From positions 2,728,001 to 2,792,000 of the forward strand of contig CM065878.1 in assembly GCA_033439255.1 (NCBI GenBank): DNA of 64,000 bases, written 5' to 3'. Positions 53,771-64,000 of the stretch are shown in pieces (positions within the stretch are counted from its first letter, which is position 1; every line of letters begins with the position of its first letter). The DNA is from Hericium rajendrae. Its lineage: Eukaryota > Basidiomycota > Agaricomycetes > Russulales > Hericiaceae. The notes under the pieces were generated by a model. The model saw only the letters and a list, made by a program, of their open reading frames with translations, had not been told where the DNA came from and did no database searches. The position numbers and the translations under genes were made by a program.

Positions 53771-55366
53771 CTAGAGTTCCGCCCATCCAGAATCCGCGTC
53801 TCCGCCGCTGAGGGCACCCAGCACGAACACAATCGCCCCTGCGCTTAGGCGCATACCAAGCCCGCGGTACAGTTGCCCCAGGCCGGTCCGCCTCCACCAA
53901 CTTGGTGAAATATCACCCTCGTCCTCGCCCTCGCCCTCGCCTTCTTTCGCCTTCTGCTTGCCCTTGGACTTCCGTCTCCGGCGCCGGATGGGTAGGTCTG
54001 ATCGTTCTTCCGTCAAAATATGCCACAACGCGTCGACAACCCCATTGTACGGCGCTGGACGAGTCTCCACGCAAGTCCTCAACGGCTTGGCCCTGCCTCT
54101 GACCTGCACCTGCAATCGCCTTCTTACTGTCTCGAATGGTAAAGTTACGAGTAATCCGACACAGCTGCTCGCAAATTCCACGAGAGCCCAAGACACAGGG
54201 TGTGTGTCGGCAGAGATGGGAGTAGAAAACAGTCGCGCTGCAAGCAAAGGTGGAAGTGCGAGCGAAATGAGAGGACGCAGCGTGTTGTCGATGATAGTGG
54301 GGATGAGAAGGTGAGGATGCAAATACATTCCCCGAAGTCCGCCCTCGTCTCGGAGTATTTGGCGAAACGCGTCAATGGGTCCTTTGTAAGTCCGATGTCG
54401 GGGGGAGGATGATTGAACGATGAGCCGGGTGCGAATGAGGTCCAAGGGCGAGAGTAAGAATCCCGTGATAAGGTGAGATGATACGGGGATCAAGAGAGAA
54501 GTGGTGTAAGACGGCACGTAGTAAGGCGTTAATTGAGATGCAGGCGCGAATAGTGTCTGAAACGACACATGGATGAGCGGTTGGAGGTTCTCGGAGAGGA
54601 TATCGGAGACACAGGATGTAAGAAGACCTAGACTCGTTTAACATTTGGTGGCGCGGTGACAGGGTAATACTCACCTTTCCAAAGTGCAAGCCAGCCCTCA
54701 TTCTTAAAGTGGCCAACACGCTTCATCATTCCCCATACACCATCTGCGCTTCCCACAGGAATAATATACTCTGGACGCGTACCCTCTTCCATCACGTTCT
54801 TCCGCAACACATAACCGCGGTCGTCTGAAGGGCGCGGTGCAGGGTAGCGAGACGGTCCCGAAGATGGACCCCAAGGGTCAGCAAAATATGAATCCTCGCC
54901 AGAGTCATCGCTGAGCTACAGAGGTATCAGTTAGGCTCGTTAGTAAGAGTGAATCCAGTTTATTTACCTCCTCTTCGACGACCTCCTGTGGTACAATCTC
55001 GTCATCGTTTTCCTCCGCATCTTCGACCTCGCCTGCGTCTCGCGGTACCCATTGAACCTGTAACAAGCACTTTCCCACTTCCCAGGGCATAGCAATTGCT
55101 GTACTTGTATATTCAAGGAATGCACTAGCCACCAGGGTCTTCAGAAGTAGGCGCACGTCCGTCCCGCCGGCATCGGCTAGACTTGGGGAGAGCTCAAATA
55201 TGGAATTCGTCGGGGGACGTGGGCGAGCTGGAAACGAATAAAATGGTGTCGATTGGGAGACATGCGACGATCCTGAGGATGGTGGATCGGATCCGGAGGG
55301 CGGTACGAATGTCCATGGCGAAGGCGAAGTGTTGTACAAGTCTCGAAGAGACGATGGAGCACTCAT
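53771..55366 (-). CDS. UGO1: Ugo1-like mitochondrial carrier-fold protein
   Basis: Three exons. Exon 1 starts MSAPSSLRDLYNTSPSPWTF (55,366) and contains LLLKTLVASAFLEYTSTAIA, MPWEVGKCLLQVQWVPRDAG. Exon 2 has LSDDSGEDSYFADPWGPSSG and VGSADGVWGMMKRVGHFKNE. Exon 3 (54,661 or so to 53,771) has LLTSCVSDILSENLQPLIHV, LITGFLLSPLDLIRTRLIVQ (the carrier PxD motif), YKGPIDAFRQILRDEGGLRG, LVTLPFETVRRRLQVQVRGR and GLGQLYRGLGMRLSAGAIVF. The repeats are degenerate and one carrier signature is P-W-E, as in Ugo1, an outer-membrane carrier-fold protein that links Fzo1 and Mgm1 in mitochondrial fusion. All joins in frame. It could be another modified carrier, but length and order fit Ugo1. Confidence 0.8.
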
Positions 55367-56480
55367 GGTGCCGCACTTGTCGTTGTAGTGAGAAATCAGA
55401 AAGAGTGGCCTTGAGCTTGATTGTGAAATGTAACTTGCAGCTTTTGGGGACTGCGCCCGTCAAGGATGCAAGCTGGGACGATGACGGCGCGTCGGCAACT
55501 TTCCGCTCGGGCGCGCCGAGGCGGTTATTTGTCTCTGTTTGTCGTTCTTCGAACATGTTCGCGAGTACTTATGACTGCGGTTATTGGTCCGTCATCGTTC
55601 GCCATGATGAGAAGACCCTTCATAGCTGGTGAACAGAGGTCAACATCTACTGCATGCAATATCCTGCCGATGCGCAGCATTCGTCTGTCGCTTCCCGACA
55701 CTCCTGATCACGATCAAAGTCGCTTGATCCACCAGTTTCAGGTTGATCCTGCACTCTTTCTTTTACGATGTCCTGGTCCATTCCGATCTATCTTCCCCAT
55801 TTCATTCTACGATGATCAGTGCCTAATAATTCTAATTTTAACCTCTGTGCAGCGTTTTTAACGCTCAACGGGTTGTGTAGCAACAGAATGGATCTCAATT
55901 GCATTTGCGGTACTACACTTGCAGCCTGATTTTCCCGACAGGGATATGGAGACGGTCTCCAGTCTTCAGTAGGTCGCATCATCTTATAATAGAATGTGGA
56001 CCCGACGCTGAGCCAGCATCATAATTAGATCCTGTCGGTATACTTATCATACATAGAGCCGGGCCTACGTTCGGTGGAGAGTGGCCCCATGGAGATTGCA
56101 ATGGGTTGGACCCTGGCATCGCCTGGTGGTGTTTAACCTGCATTCTCGAAACGGGTATGGCCCCTTCACATTGATATCAACACTATCGGCATAGTGATTG
56201 GGGTTCGCGGTTTTCACCTTCCTGAGAGCATATCCAAACCCATGGAGAGATTCTGTTAGCTCCCTATATCCCGTCAAATTTGTCTGCTGATACTTCGTGA
56301 GCCGTTGGGCTTGTCCATGTGTATTCGATGCTGTTCAACTTACGCCGTCATCTCCGGTAAATGTGGTTTCCGCTGATCGAGATTTGATGGTTTGCACGTT
56401 TAGAGCACTGATCTCCACCTTCCCTGACATGCACCGCCATAATTGTTGTATGAACGGGCACCGTAGCGTAGCGTGTTCCG
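55367..56480. other. Intergenic stretch without a recognised gene
   Basis: About 1.1 kb between the divergent UGO1 and secreted-protein genes. Short open frames exist (for example 55,466-55,861) but they show no family pattern and no exon structure. It probably holds both promoters. Confidence 0.5.
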
Positions 56481-56487
56481 TATAAAA
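56481..56487 (+). promoter_or_regulatory. TATA box of the secreted acidic protein gene
   Basis: TATAAAA stands in TCCGTATAAAAGGCGAGG, followed within 30-60 bases by a TC-rich start region and then by the ATG at 56,645. It is the clearest core promoter in the gene-rich part of the window. Confidence 0.65.
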
Positions 56488-56644
56488 GGCGAGGGCTGCT
56501 GTTTTCGATTCTCTAGCCTGGTTCGCTCATCCTTCCTCTTCACCAAGTTCATAGTGCTGGTCGCTTGAACAATTTTCGTTCATTCTTCATCACCAAAAAC
56601 TCCCGGCTTTGCTATACATTCACGTCTCTTAAATCTCTTTAGAC

Positions 56645-58009
56645 ATGCGTTCTTCAACTAGGACTGCTGCCGCCGTCACTGCGGCGATTTTCATCGCGAC
56701 GCATATGACATCGTCTCTCGCAATGCCAATCCGACCGTGAGTCATCTGAACATTAGCATGTTGGTATGTTTTCGCTGATCGGAACGATCCCCAGAGCACC
56801 GTCGGCGTTATCTTATCTGGGTCAAATGGGGACAGATGCTGCCAACCCTGCTCCAACAGCACTATCCAGTGTCAGCCATTTGCGCAGACAGGCGACCGAT
56901 TCTGCTGACCCTTCTACCACTGCTTCATCGTATGTTCTCAATCACAGCATCACTGAATTTGGGAGTCATTAAAACACTCATACAACAGTGACTTCGACAG
57001 TGCCTCGGACTCGGCTTCTGCAGACCCAACCGACGACTCCGGTTCAGCGTCGTCAGCAGGTTCTGCTGACGACCCGGACCCCACCGACACGACCGCGGAC
57101 GGCGGGTCCACTGACGCAGGCGGTGATGATGGACCGTCCCCTACAGACACCGACAGCGGATCTGCCCCCAGTCCTACGGATGCCTCATTTTCCGGCGGCA
57201 TCATTTCTGGGCCTCTCCCCACTCCCTCCGTCCCTGCTACTGGCACGAATGGTGCCGGTGGCTCGACCCCCTCGGGAGTACCCTGTCAGCATGGCTTCTT
57301 CCCCAACTTAAAGGGCCTCTGTCCTGATAGCCGGGGAAACTACCCCAATGCCAAAGGCCAGTATCCCGACGATCGTGGGAACTATCCCAACAGCAACGGG
57401 CAGTATCCTGACGAGCACGGGAACTACGCAGGCGGCTGCTCTGCGCAGGGCGGTGGCGGCGGCTCTGGTGACTCCACAGATGGCGGTGTTTCCCCCAGCG
57501 CTACTGGTTCAGCTATGCCGCCCATGGGCACCGACGACCCGACCGATCCCAGCGGTACAGATTCAGCCCCGGGAACGGTAGCCACCCCCTCCCCAGACGC
57601 TTCTGGTGGCGATGGCGGTGACGACGGTGACGGCGGCGATGGCGGCGACGGTGGCGACGGCGGTGACGGTGCTTCTACAGCGACGCCGACAGACGCGTCT
57701 GCTGCCACCGACACTGACGCGGCCGCGGCACCGACGGACACCCCAGACCCTTCGGACGGCGGTGATGCCACTGATAGCGTTTCGGACGCGACACCGACGG
57801 ATGCTCCTGATGCCAGCGGCACTGATTCGGCCGTAGCACCGACGAACACTCCAGATGATCCCACAGACGGCGGCGATGCTACTGACAGTGTATCGGACGC
57901 AACACCGACAGACACTCCAGATGACCCTACGGACGGCGGCGATGCCACTGACAGTGCATCAGACGCAACGCCGACGGACGCCTCTGACGCTTCGGCATCG
58001 GCATCATGA
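56645..58009 (+). CDS. Secreted acidic repeat protein (Asp/Thr/Ser/Gly-rich)
   Basis: Three exons (56,645-56,736; 56,795-56,929; 56,989-58,009) give 415 residues in one clean frame. The N-terminal MRSSTRTAAAVTAAIFIATH then MTSSLA is a signal peptide. After an RR site (LRRQATDSAD) comes a low-complexity acidic chain with three parts: Asp/Ser/Thr-rich; a short Cys-bracketed module with GNYPN-x-x-GQYPD repeats (NYPNAKGQYPDDRGNYPNSN, CQHGFFP at the front and GGC behind); and a long tail with GDGGDGGDGG and at least four copies of a DGGDATDSVSDATPTD-type repeat. No GPI signal is seen at the C-terminus, which ends SDASASAS. Very low pI and many Thr/Ser suggest a cell-wall or extracellular polymer that binds cations; this is inference. 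No known family recognised. Confidence 0.8.
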
Positions 58010-60154
58010 ACGTTCAACGTCAAGACGTCCATGTGTGTCTCCGTTCCGTCTCTCATATTTAGTACGGTCTGCTCATAACAATCGCAGGATCGTTAGACAA
58101 TGCATGTCGGGTTGCGGGATTTGAGACGGCTCTCTGGTGGTGTAGGAGTTCATTCCAGGTCCCTATGAACGTAGATTGGTATTACAGATGGTTGACGCCG
58201 AACTTTAGCTCCAAGTCGCATACTGTTGGGACTATAAATGGTCACGGACAATTGAACAGTATCGTCTCTCGGAAGATCGCCTTAGAGGCTCTCGAAATTG
58301 TGTCGAACATCGCTTATGCGACAACATGAACAGAGTGCTAGCAGAAGAGCCGATGTACATATATAATTGTTCAGTCCTTTATCAAATAGAAAGGTCACAG
58401 CACGTCTCAACAGACCGTAAGTAACCTAGTGGAACTTTATGATAAGAAGACTCGACTCAAAAGATGCGTCAAAAAAAAAGACACGATATGGCTGCAATTC
58501 CGATGCTGCATTCACACTTATCTCGGAGCTCTGTAAGCGCGACAGAATCGTTGCGTTCATTCTCGTGGCGAGCATTGGGCGGGATGGTAATAAATGCAAG
58601 GTGTCACGCAGTGAACTGGGATATTTCCAACAGACGTACTTTAAGCACGTACTTATGAAGTAAACTGAAAGCTAGCCCCAACATTAAATTATGTGATACA
58701 GTAAAGGTCATAAAACCATGGCTCTTGTAGACGTGTCGGTCGGGAAATCTCTATCTGCCAGTCCAAAGAAGCGCCATATCCCTGCCCTCGGAATTTTTGT
58801 CAAGGTGATGCTATGGAGCGAAATAAGTTCAAGACGTACGGGGAACATTTTATAAGAGCCAAACTCGAGAGTCGTGACGCGCTCGACAGCCACAGACGCG
58901 TGTTGGCGACATAAAAAGATGAGCCACGCTGCCCACACGCGGCGCCAAAGACTTAGCTAGCACCTAGCTGATTGAATTAAGTTGTTATTAACTTGGGTGG
59001 CCTTGTCCAATAGAAAGTGTGCTGACAGGTTGTGTCGAGAAGACGATCGAAAGCTTAATGGCAAAAGCGCGGGGGTACCATGATGCGACGGGTTGACAGG
59101 TTTGCGCGTTGCTAAGAGCGTTTTGCGGTGCGCTGCTGCGCAAGAAGAAAGAGTGCCGTACCTCTATGCCCAGAGTGTCGATAAGCGCCAGCACGACAAG
59201 AGCTTCATGGTGCCCATGCGGATTCAGCGCTAGGTCTTGCCGGTGAACAGGCATCAATAGCATAGGCTGGCAAGGATGATGCACCACGATAAGCGTCGGT
59301 TTCTCCAGGTCTGGCGAGCCCGTGTCGCGGCCATAGGTTCCGGAAAACAGCGGCCAGCGCAAAATGGTAAGTTCATCCATAAACTAACGACAGGAGACCC
59401 GGGAGTGGACCGGCATTGTGAGTCTGATAGGCCGAGCAAGAGCAGTATAGGACGAGAATCAGTGTAATAGCACTAGCATGGCGACCATTCTTCTGTTCTT
59501 GGAAGCCGAGGGAGGTGTGGGGTACTAGTGCGGAACGTGTTCGGCATATGCCTCAGATCGAGAGTCTGAAGACTTGCAAGATCGGAAGCCCGTGTTTGAC
59601 ATGCGGAACTGCGAGCACAGATGCGGCGGTTGTGCGGGGCGCCGCAAGCAATGGACATGATTAGAACAATGGCGACGAAGTGTGTAGGGCGCTGAAAAGA
59701 AATTGAAGTTGATCTTCCTGACAAGCTTCAAGAACAATCAGAGTGGCATCCGGGGTAAATGGGCAGATCTAAGAATGGCACTATTGTTGCGACGGTACTC
59801 CGCAGCTGTGTGCACGACGTGGCGTGAAGACATCGATACGTTGCGTTGTAGAACGTGCCACTATCCGGTATTGTCATTGTCGACCATGGCCGTGCCCTGC
59901 AGCGTCATTGACGTTGATGTCGGCGATGGCGGTCCCGGATGCCAAATAGAGGCAAAGAAAGGGCCGGGCTCACCGGCTCACCGGCGTCGGGTAGACGGAA
60001 GAGGAAGGGAGTGACATCAGGGATAATATGGACGCCGCTACGTCTCCGAGCTTTACAGCCCACTACACTCCTTCACTCCACCAGTCCATATCCCCTCTAC
60101 TTCCTCCATCACTGACTCTCCGTCCCACTGTAATTTACTTCACCCACTTCGCCA
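58010..60154. other. Gene-poor 2.1-kb stretch
   Basis: Between the secreted-protein gene and the tricalbin gene. The only frame with coding-like composition is on the minus strand at about 59,162-59,380. The rest is unremarkable, moderately AT-rich DNA; the last 130 bases are the pyrimidine-rich leader of the tricalbin gene. Confidence 0.5.
59162..59380 (-). CDS. Unrecognised possible exon
   Basis: The minus strand reads MDELTILRWPLFSGTYGRDT, then LIVVHHPCQPMLLMPVHRQD and EALVVLALIDTLGIE before a GTACGG donor. The composition is protein-like, but no following exon or family was found. It may be a relic. Confidence 0.25.
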
Positions 60155-63100
60155 ATGGCGACCTCTCTCCCGACCAATGGCGTACCCCCAGGGGCTCCCG
60201 CGCAGGCGCAAGCCAACAACATTCTGAAGCAGGACGCTGACAAGGCTAACCTCGCAGTGCACACTTTTGACCCTAATTCCTCCCCACAAGACAAGTCCAA
60301 GGCTGCAGGTGTTGGACGCGACCAGCTCAAGACTAAAGTTGATGCCGACAAGGATCAACTTGCCGGGAGAGGTACGCGCTCTTGCTTTTCGCAGCCTCTT
60401 CGGTCCTCTTATACATAGGCAGAGGTCCCTATCGATACAGGTGCCAAGGGTGTCGTTCCCACAATAACCATCGAGGATGTGGACAAGAAGCCTCCAGGTC
60501 CCGATGGACAGCCTGCCGCCGACGCAGGCCACCCCCAGACTCCGGGTGCTTTCCCTGCCGGTCGAGCGCCACCCATACCCGACTGGTACAAGATTGGCTG
60601 GCGTACTTTCACAGGCATCGACGTTGAAGAGGATGAAGACGAGAAGGACAAACGCATGCTTCATGCCTTTATTTCAGACCAGTTCTATGGTGACTGGTAC
60701 CATAATGCCACCATCATAATCTTCGTAGGTCCCGCCCTCTATTGTTTCCCCTATGGTTATGAATATCCATCCTCTAGGCCGTATTTGCCTCACATTTCCT
60801 CACGCGGTTCAGCTTTGGGTGGGGATGGCTCTTCATCATCCTCGCGGTCTGCAACACCTACTACGCTACCTCTATGGCACGTCTTCGTCGTCGCGCACGC
60901 GACGATATTCAGCGTGAGCTTGTCAAGACCCGTCTGGCATCCGAGCACGAGTCTGCTGACTGGATGAACGAGTTCCTCGAGCGCTTCTGGCTCATATACG
61001 AGCCCGTGCTCTCTGCTACTATCGTCGCCTCCGTCGACCAGGTCCTTAGCACAAACTGCCCACCCTTTCTGGAATCGATGCGTCTCAGCAGCTTCACTCT
61101 CGGTAGCAAGTCTCCGCGCATAGACAAAGTTCGCACGTTCCCGCGAACGGCAGAGGACATCGTCATGATGGATTGGGGCCTCTCATTCACCCCGAATGAC
61201 TTATCCGACTTGACACCGCGTCAGCAAGCAACAAAATGCAACCCTAAGATCGTGCTCTCCATTCGTGTCGGGAAAGGCGTGGCTGTCGCGTCCATGCCTG
61301 TCCTAGTGGAGGACATGACGTTCAGCGGGCTCCTGCGGATACGCATGAAGCTTATGACCAATTTCCCGCACATCCAGGTCGTGGACATCTCGTTCCTCGA
61401 GAAGCCTGTGATTGACTACGTGCTCAAACCTATTGGAGGTGAGACATTCGGGTTTGATATTGCCAACGTGGGTGAAAAGTGCTACTGAAATGATGCTGAG
61501 ATGTGAATTGATGCACCACCTGTCGATGCAGATTCCAGGCCTTTCATCTTTCATCCGCGACACGATCCATTCCATTCTAGGTCCTATGATGTACGACCCC
61601 AACGTGTTCACTTTGAACCTGGAACAACTACTGTCCGGCACGCCACTTGATTCTGCTATTGGTGTGGTCCAGATCACCATACACAATGCGCGGAGTCTCA
61701 AGGGGAGCAAGATTGGCGGCGGTACACCCGACCCATATGTCAGTCTCAGCATCAACAATCGTGCGGAATTGGGGAAAACAAAATACAAACATAGCACGTG
61801 AGTCATCCCGCGCGTTCCAGGTTGAAGAAAGTCTGTTGATAACCGTTGCTTCAACGCAGCTATAATCCTAGTTGGAATGAGACGAAGTTCCTGCTCGTTA
61901 ACAACCTCACTGAGAATCTTGTTCTCACATTATACGACTACAACGAGCACCGCAAGGACACGGAGCTCGGCGCTACCCTGTTCGAACTCAGCAAGCTTGA
62001 GGAAGACGCAACTCAGGAGGATCTCGAGATGCCCGTTTTGAAGGACGGCAAGGAGAGGGGCGAGCTGCGTTTCGACGTGTCATACTATCCTGTGCTGAAG
62101 CCTGAGATGAATGAATTTGGTGTGGAAGAGCTTCCGGAAAGCAGTAAGCACATGCTTTTCACTTCTGATCTGGTCTGGGTAGACGCTGACCACTTTGCAC
62201 TCTCTTCACAGCTGTGGGCATCGTCCGTCTAGTCGTCCACCAATGCAAAGACCTCGATTCGTCCAAGGTGCATACGACCGACCTGAATCCCGTTGCGAAG
62301 GTCTACCTTGGCGATTCGAAGACTCCTGTACACGAGACTTCCAAAGTCAAACACACGCTTCAGCCCGTGTGGGAGTCCGCGACCGAGTTCTTGTGCACGG
62401 ACCGCCTCTCGTCGGTCATCACCGTGAAAGTCATCGACGACCGCGATTTCCTTAAGGACCCCGTGATCGGCTACATGCGCGTGCGCCTCGAGGACCTGCT
62501 CGAGGCGCGCAAGGAGGCGGGCCGTGACTGGTGGCCGCTCAGCGCGTGCAAGACCGGGCGGATACGCCTTAGTGCCGAGTGGAAGCCGTTGAATATGGCG
62601 GGTAGCGTCCATGGGGCGGAGCAGTATGTGCCGCCGATTGGTGTCGTGCGGTTGTGGTTGAAGAAGGCAACGGATGTGAAGAACGTGGAGGCTGCTTTGG
62701 GTGGGAAAGTACGTGTAATCGGTGTTTTGTGCAGGCTGACGACTGAAATCTCGTTTGCAGAGCGATCCATACGTGCGTGTCTTAGTGAACAACACAATTC
62801 AGGCTAGGACGGAGGTGGTGAACAATAGTAAGTTCGCATACAGACGTGGTAGTCCAGGTTCATTGACTTCCTTTGCCTAGATCTAAACCCCGAGTGGGAC
62901 CAAATTATCTATAATCCAGTTCACTCGCTGCGGGAAACCATGCTGCTCGAGGTTATGGACTATCAGCATCTCACGAAGGATCGCACCCTGGGGACCGTTG
63001 AACTGAAAGTGTCCGACCTCGCAGTAGAAGCCAAAGAACCTAAAGACCCACGTTTCCACTACCAATCGACTGGCAAGAAAGATGCTGCAGACCCAATTCG

Positions 63101-64000
63101 CCTGGACCGCGGCAAGACATTCAAGGGCAACTTGCACTACGTCGCGGAGTTCGTGCCTGCCATCGCGCTGAAGGGCGTCGAGTTCGAGACCAAGCCCGCA
63201 GAGCTGGAGGCAATTGTGGAGGAGGTCGCGGAAGAGGGAGAGGGCGACGACGTGCCGGACGATGGCTTGTCGGTATCGAGCTCTAAAATCGACGCACAGG
63301 TTGTACCGAAGGGTATCACCGCGTCTGCACCGACATCTGAGAATGGGGACACGAATGCAAACGGAAATGCAAACGCAAACGGAAATGTGAAGGCGCACAA
63401 GAAGTCGAATTCGGCGGACACAACGCGCTCGAAGACGGAGTCAGTGCGCAGCGGGGAGACGGCGGAGACGAACCGGTCGAATAAGACAGGCGAGACGGGA
63501 CACACTGCGGAGACGGGCAAGACGGACATGTCGAAGCGGAATGAAGCAAAGCAAGAAGAGGAGGAGGGCGTTGAGATGAGCAAAGAGGAGCTGCTCCAGC
63601 AACGTGCGTTCCATCGGCTTGTTTGTTTGCTTCTATATCAGGATGCTCACATTTTCATGCTTATTCTTAGAGTCGGGCGTCATTGTGTTCCATGTCAGGT
63701 CGGGCGAGCTCACGAAGAAGGCGAGGCTCGAGGTTCTGCTCGACGATGCCTATTGGCCTGCGTTCAGCACGGCCAGAGCAACGGGCCACAAGGCGCATTG
63801 GGCACACGTCGGTGAAGGCTTCCTCAAAGAGCTCGACTTCGGCCGTGTGTGGCTAAGACTCAATGCGGCGGACGAAGGCGATAAGGATGACATTCTCGGC
63901 GAGTGGAAGGGCGACGCAAAGGCGTTCTTGAATAAGACTTTAGTGCGTTGCTTTTCGATCGACAGGTTTGGGCCGTCGCTGATTTTAGGGTTGTAGGATG
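60155..64000 (+). CDS. Tricalbin-like ER-plasma membrane tether (SMP and C2 domains), runs off the window
   Basis: Start MATSLPTNGVPPGAPAQAQA (60,155). Order: a disordered cytosolic N-terminus; WYKIGWRTFTGIDVEEDEDE; a membrane hairpin (ATIIIFAVFASHFLTRFSFG then WGWLFIILAVCNTYYA); the SMP lipid-transfer domain (WMNEFLERFWLIYEPVLSAT to KPVIDYVLKPIGGETFGFDI); C2 domains at about 61,650-62,060 (VQITIHNARSLKGS, GGTPDPYVSLSI, DYNEHRKDTELG), 62,214-62,560 (VRLVVHQCKDLDSS, VIDDRDFLKDPVIGYMRVRL) and 62,640-63,040 (VRLWLKKATDVKNVEA, SDPYVRVLVNN, DYQHLTKDRTLGTVELK); then a long charged linker (NANGNANANGNVKAHKKSNS, TGETGHTAETGKTD) and a fourth C2 start (SGVIVFHVRSGELTKKARLE). Some C2 loops keep the Asp residues for calcium. 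About nine introns so far, all in frame. The 3' end lies beyond 64,000. Confidence 0.92.

Noticed and set aside
57424-58056. 210-codon minus-strand ORF rich in Val/Ser/Pro
   Set aside because: Antisense to the repeat part of the secreted protein, which has a signal peptide, introns in frame and a promoter.

Overview
The window is nuclear DNA of a filamentous basidiomycete, most likely an agaricomycete (Polyporales is a guess). Its genes are split by many introns of about 48-65 bases with GT..AG ends. They are tightly packed on both strands and encode typical fungal proteins: Lsm1, a PHD-finger Spp1-type subunit, an Stm1-like protein, Memo, eL32, EF1-alpha, Elp5, the Rieske protein, Cox19, Npl4, Ugo1 and a tricalbin. 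Layout: positions 1-10,960 are repetitive. Positions 1 to about 5,900 form one large, diverged inverted repeat. Each arm is about 2.2 kb and carries an AT-rich outer zone, an outward TATA-type promoter, two perfect short hairpins and a GC-rich block; the right arm also has about 24 copies of a 20-bp repeat. The centre (2,250-3,560) is a smaller element bordered by AGCTAT-rich arrays. Positions 6,130-10,960 hold a decayed DNA transposon encoding a DUF3435-type tyrosine recombinase, plus a small acidic ORF. From 11,136 onward the DNA is ordinary gene-rich chromosome: LSM1(+), SPP1-like(-), STM1-like(+), a histidine-phosphatase protein(+), MEMO(-), RPL32(-), a 757-bp foldback element, a PAS-kinase-type kinase lacking its N-terminal part(+), TEF1(+), dienelactone hydrolase(-), a membrane N-acetyltransferase(+), ELP5(+), a disordered basic protein(-), then a duplicated segment, RIP1(-), a riboflavin-type deaminase(+), an FAD monooxygenase(+), COX19(-), a bZIP factor(-), NPL4(+), an aldo-keto reductase(-), a Nudix hydrolase(-), UGO1(-), a secreted acidic repeat protein(+) and a tricalbin(+) that runs off the end. 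The most striking structure is a pair of related segments. Segment A (36,543-39,889) is an old inverted copy of segment B (48,171-52,285; the 3' part of NPL4, the whole aldo-keto reductase and the 3' part of the Nudix gene). A is circularly permuted relative to B: the two ends of A meet inside NPL4 in B, and inside A the two ends of B are joined to each other. That is the pattern expected if the copy passed through a DNA circle. A second general point is that at least eight conserved genes show single-base frame breaks where the protein clearly continues in the next frame, while TEF1, the N-acetyltransferase, UGO1 and the tricalbin are clean. Uncorrected single-base indels in the assembly are the simplest explanation. 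No tRNA, rRNA or CRISPR array was recognised.
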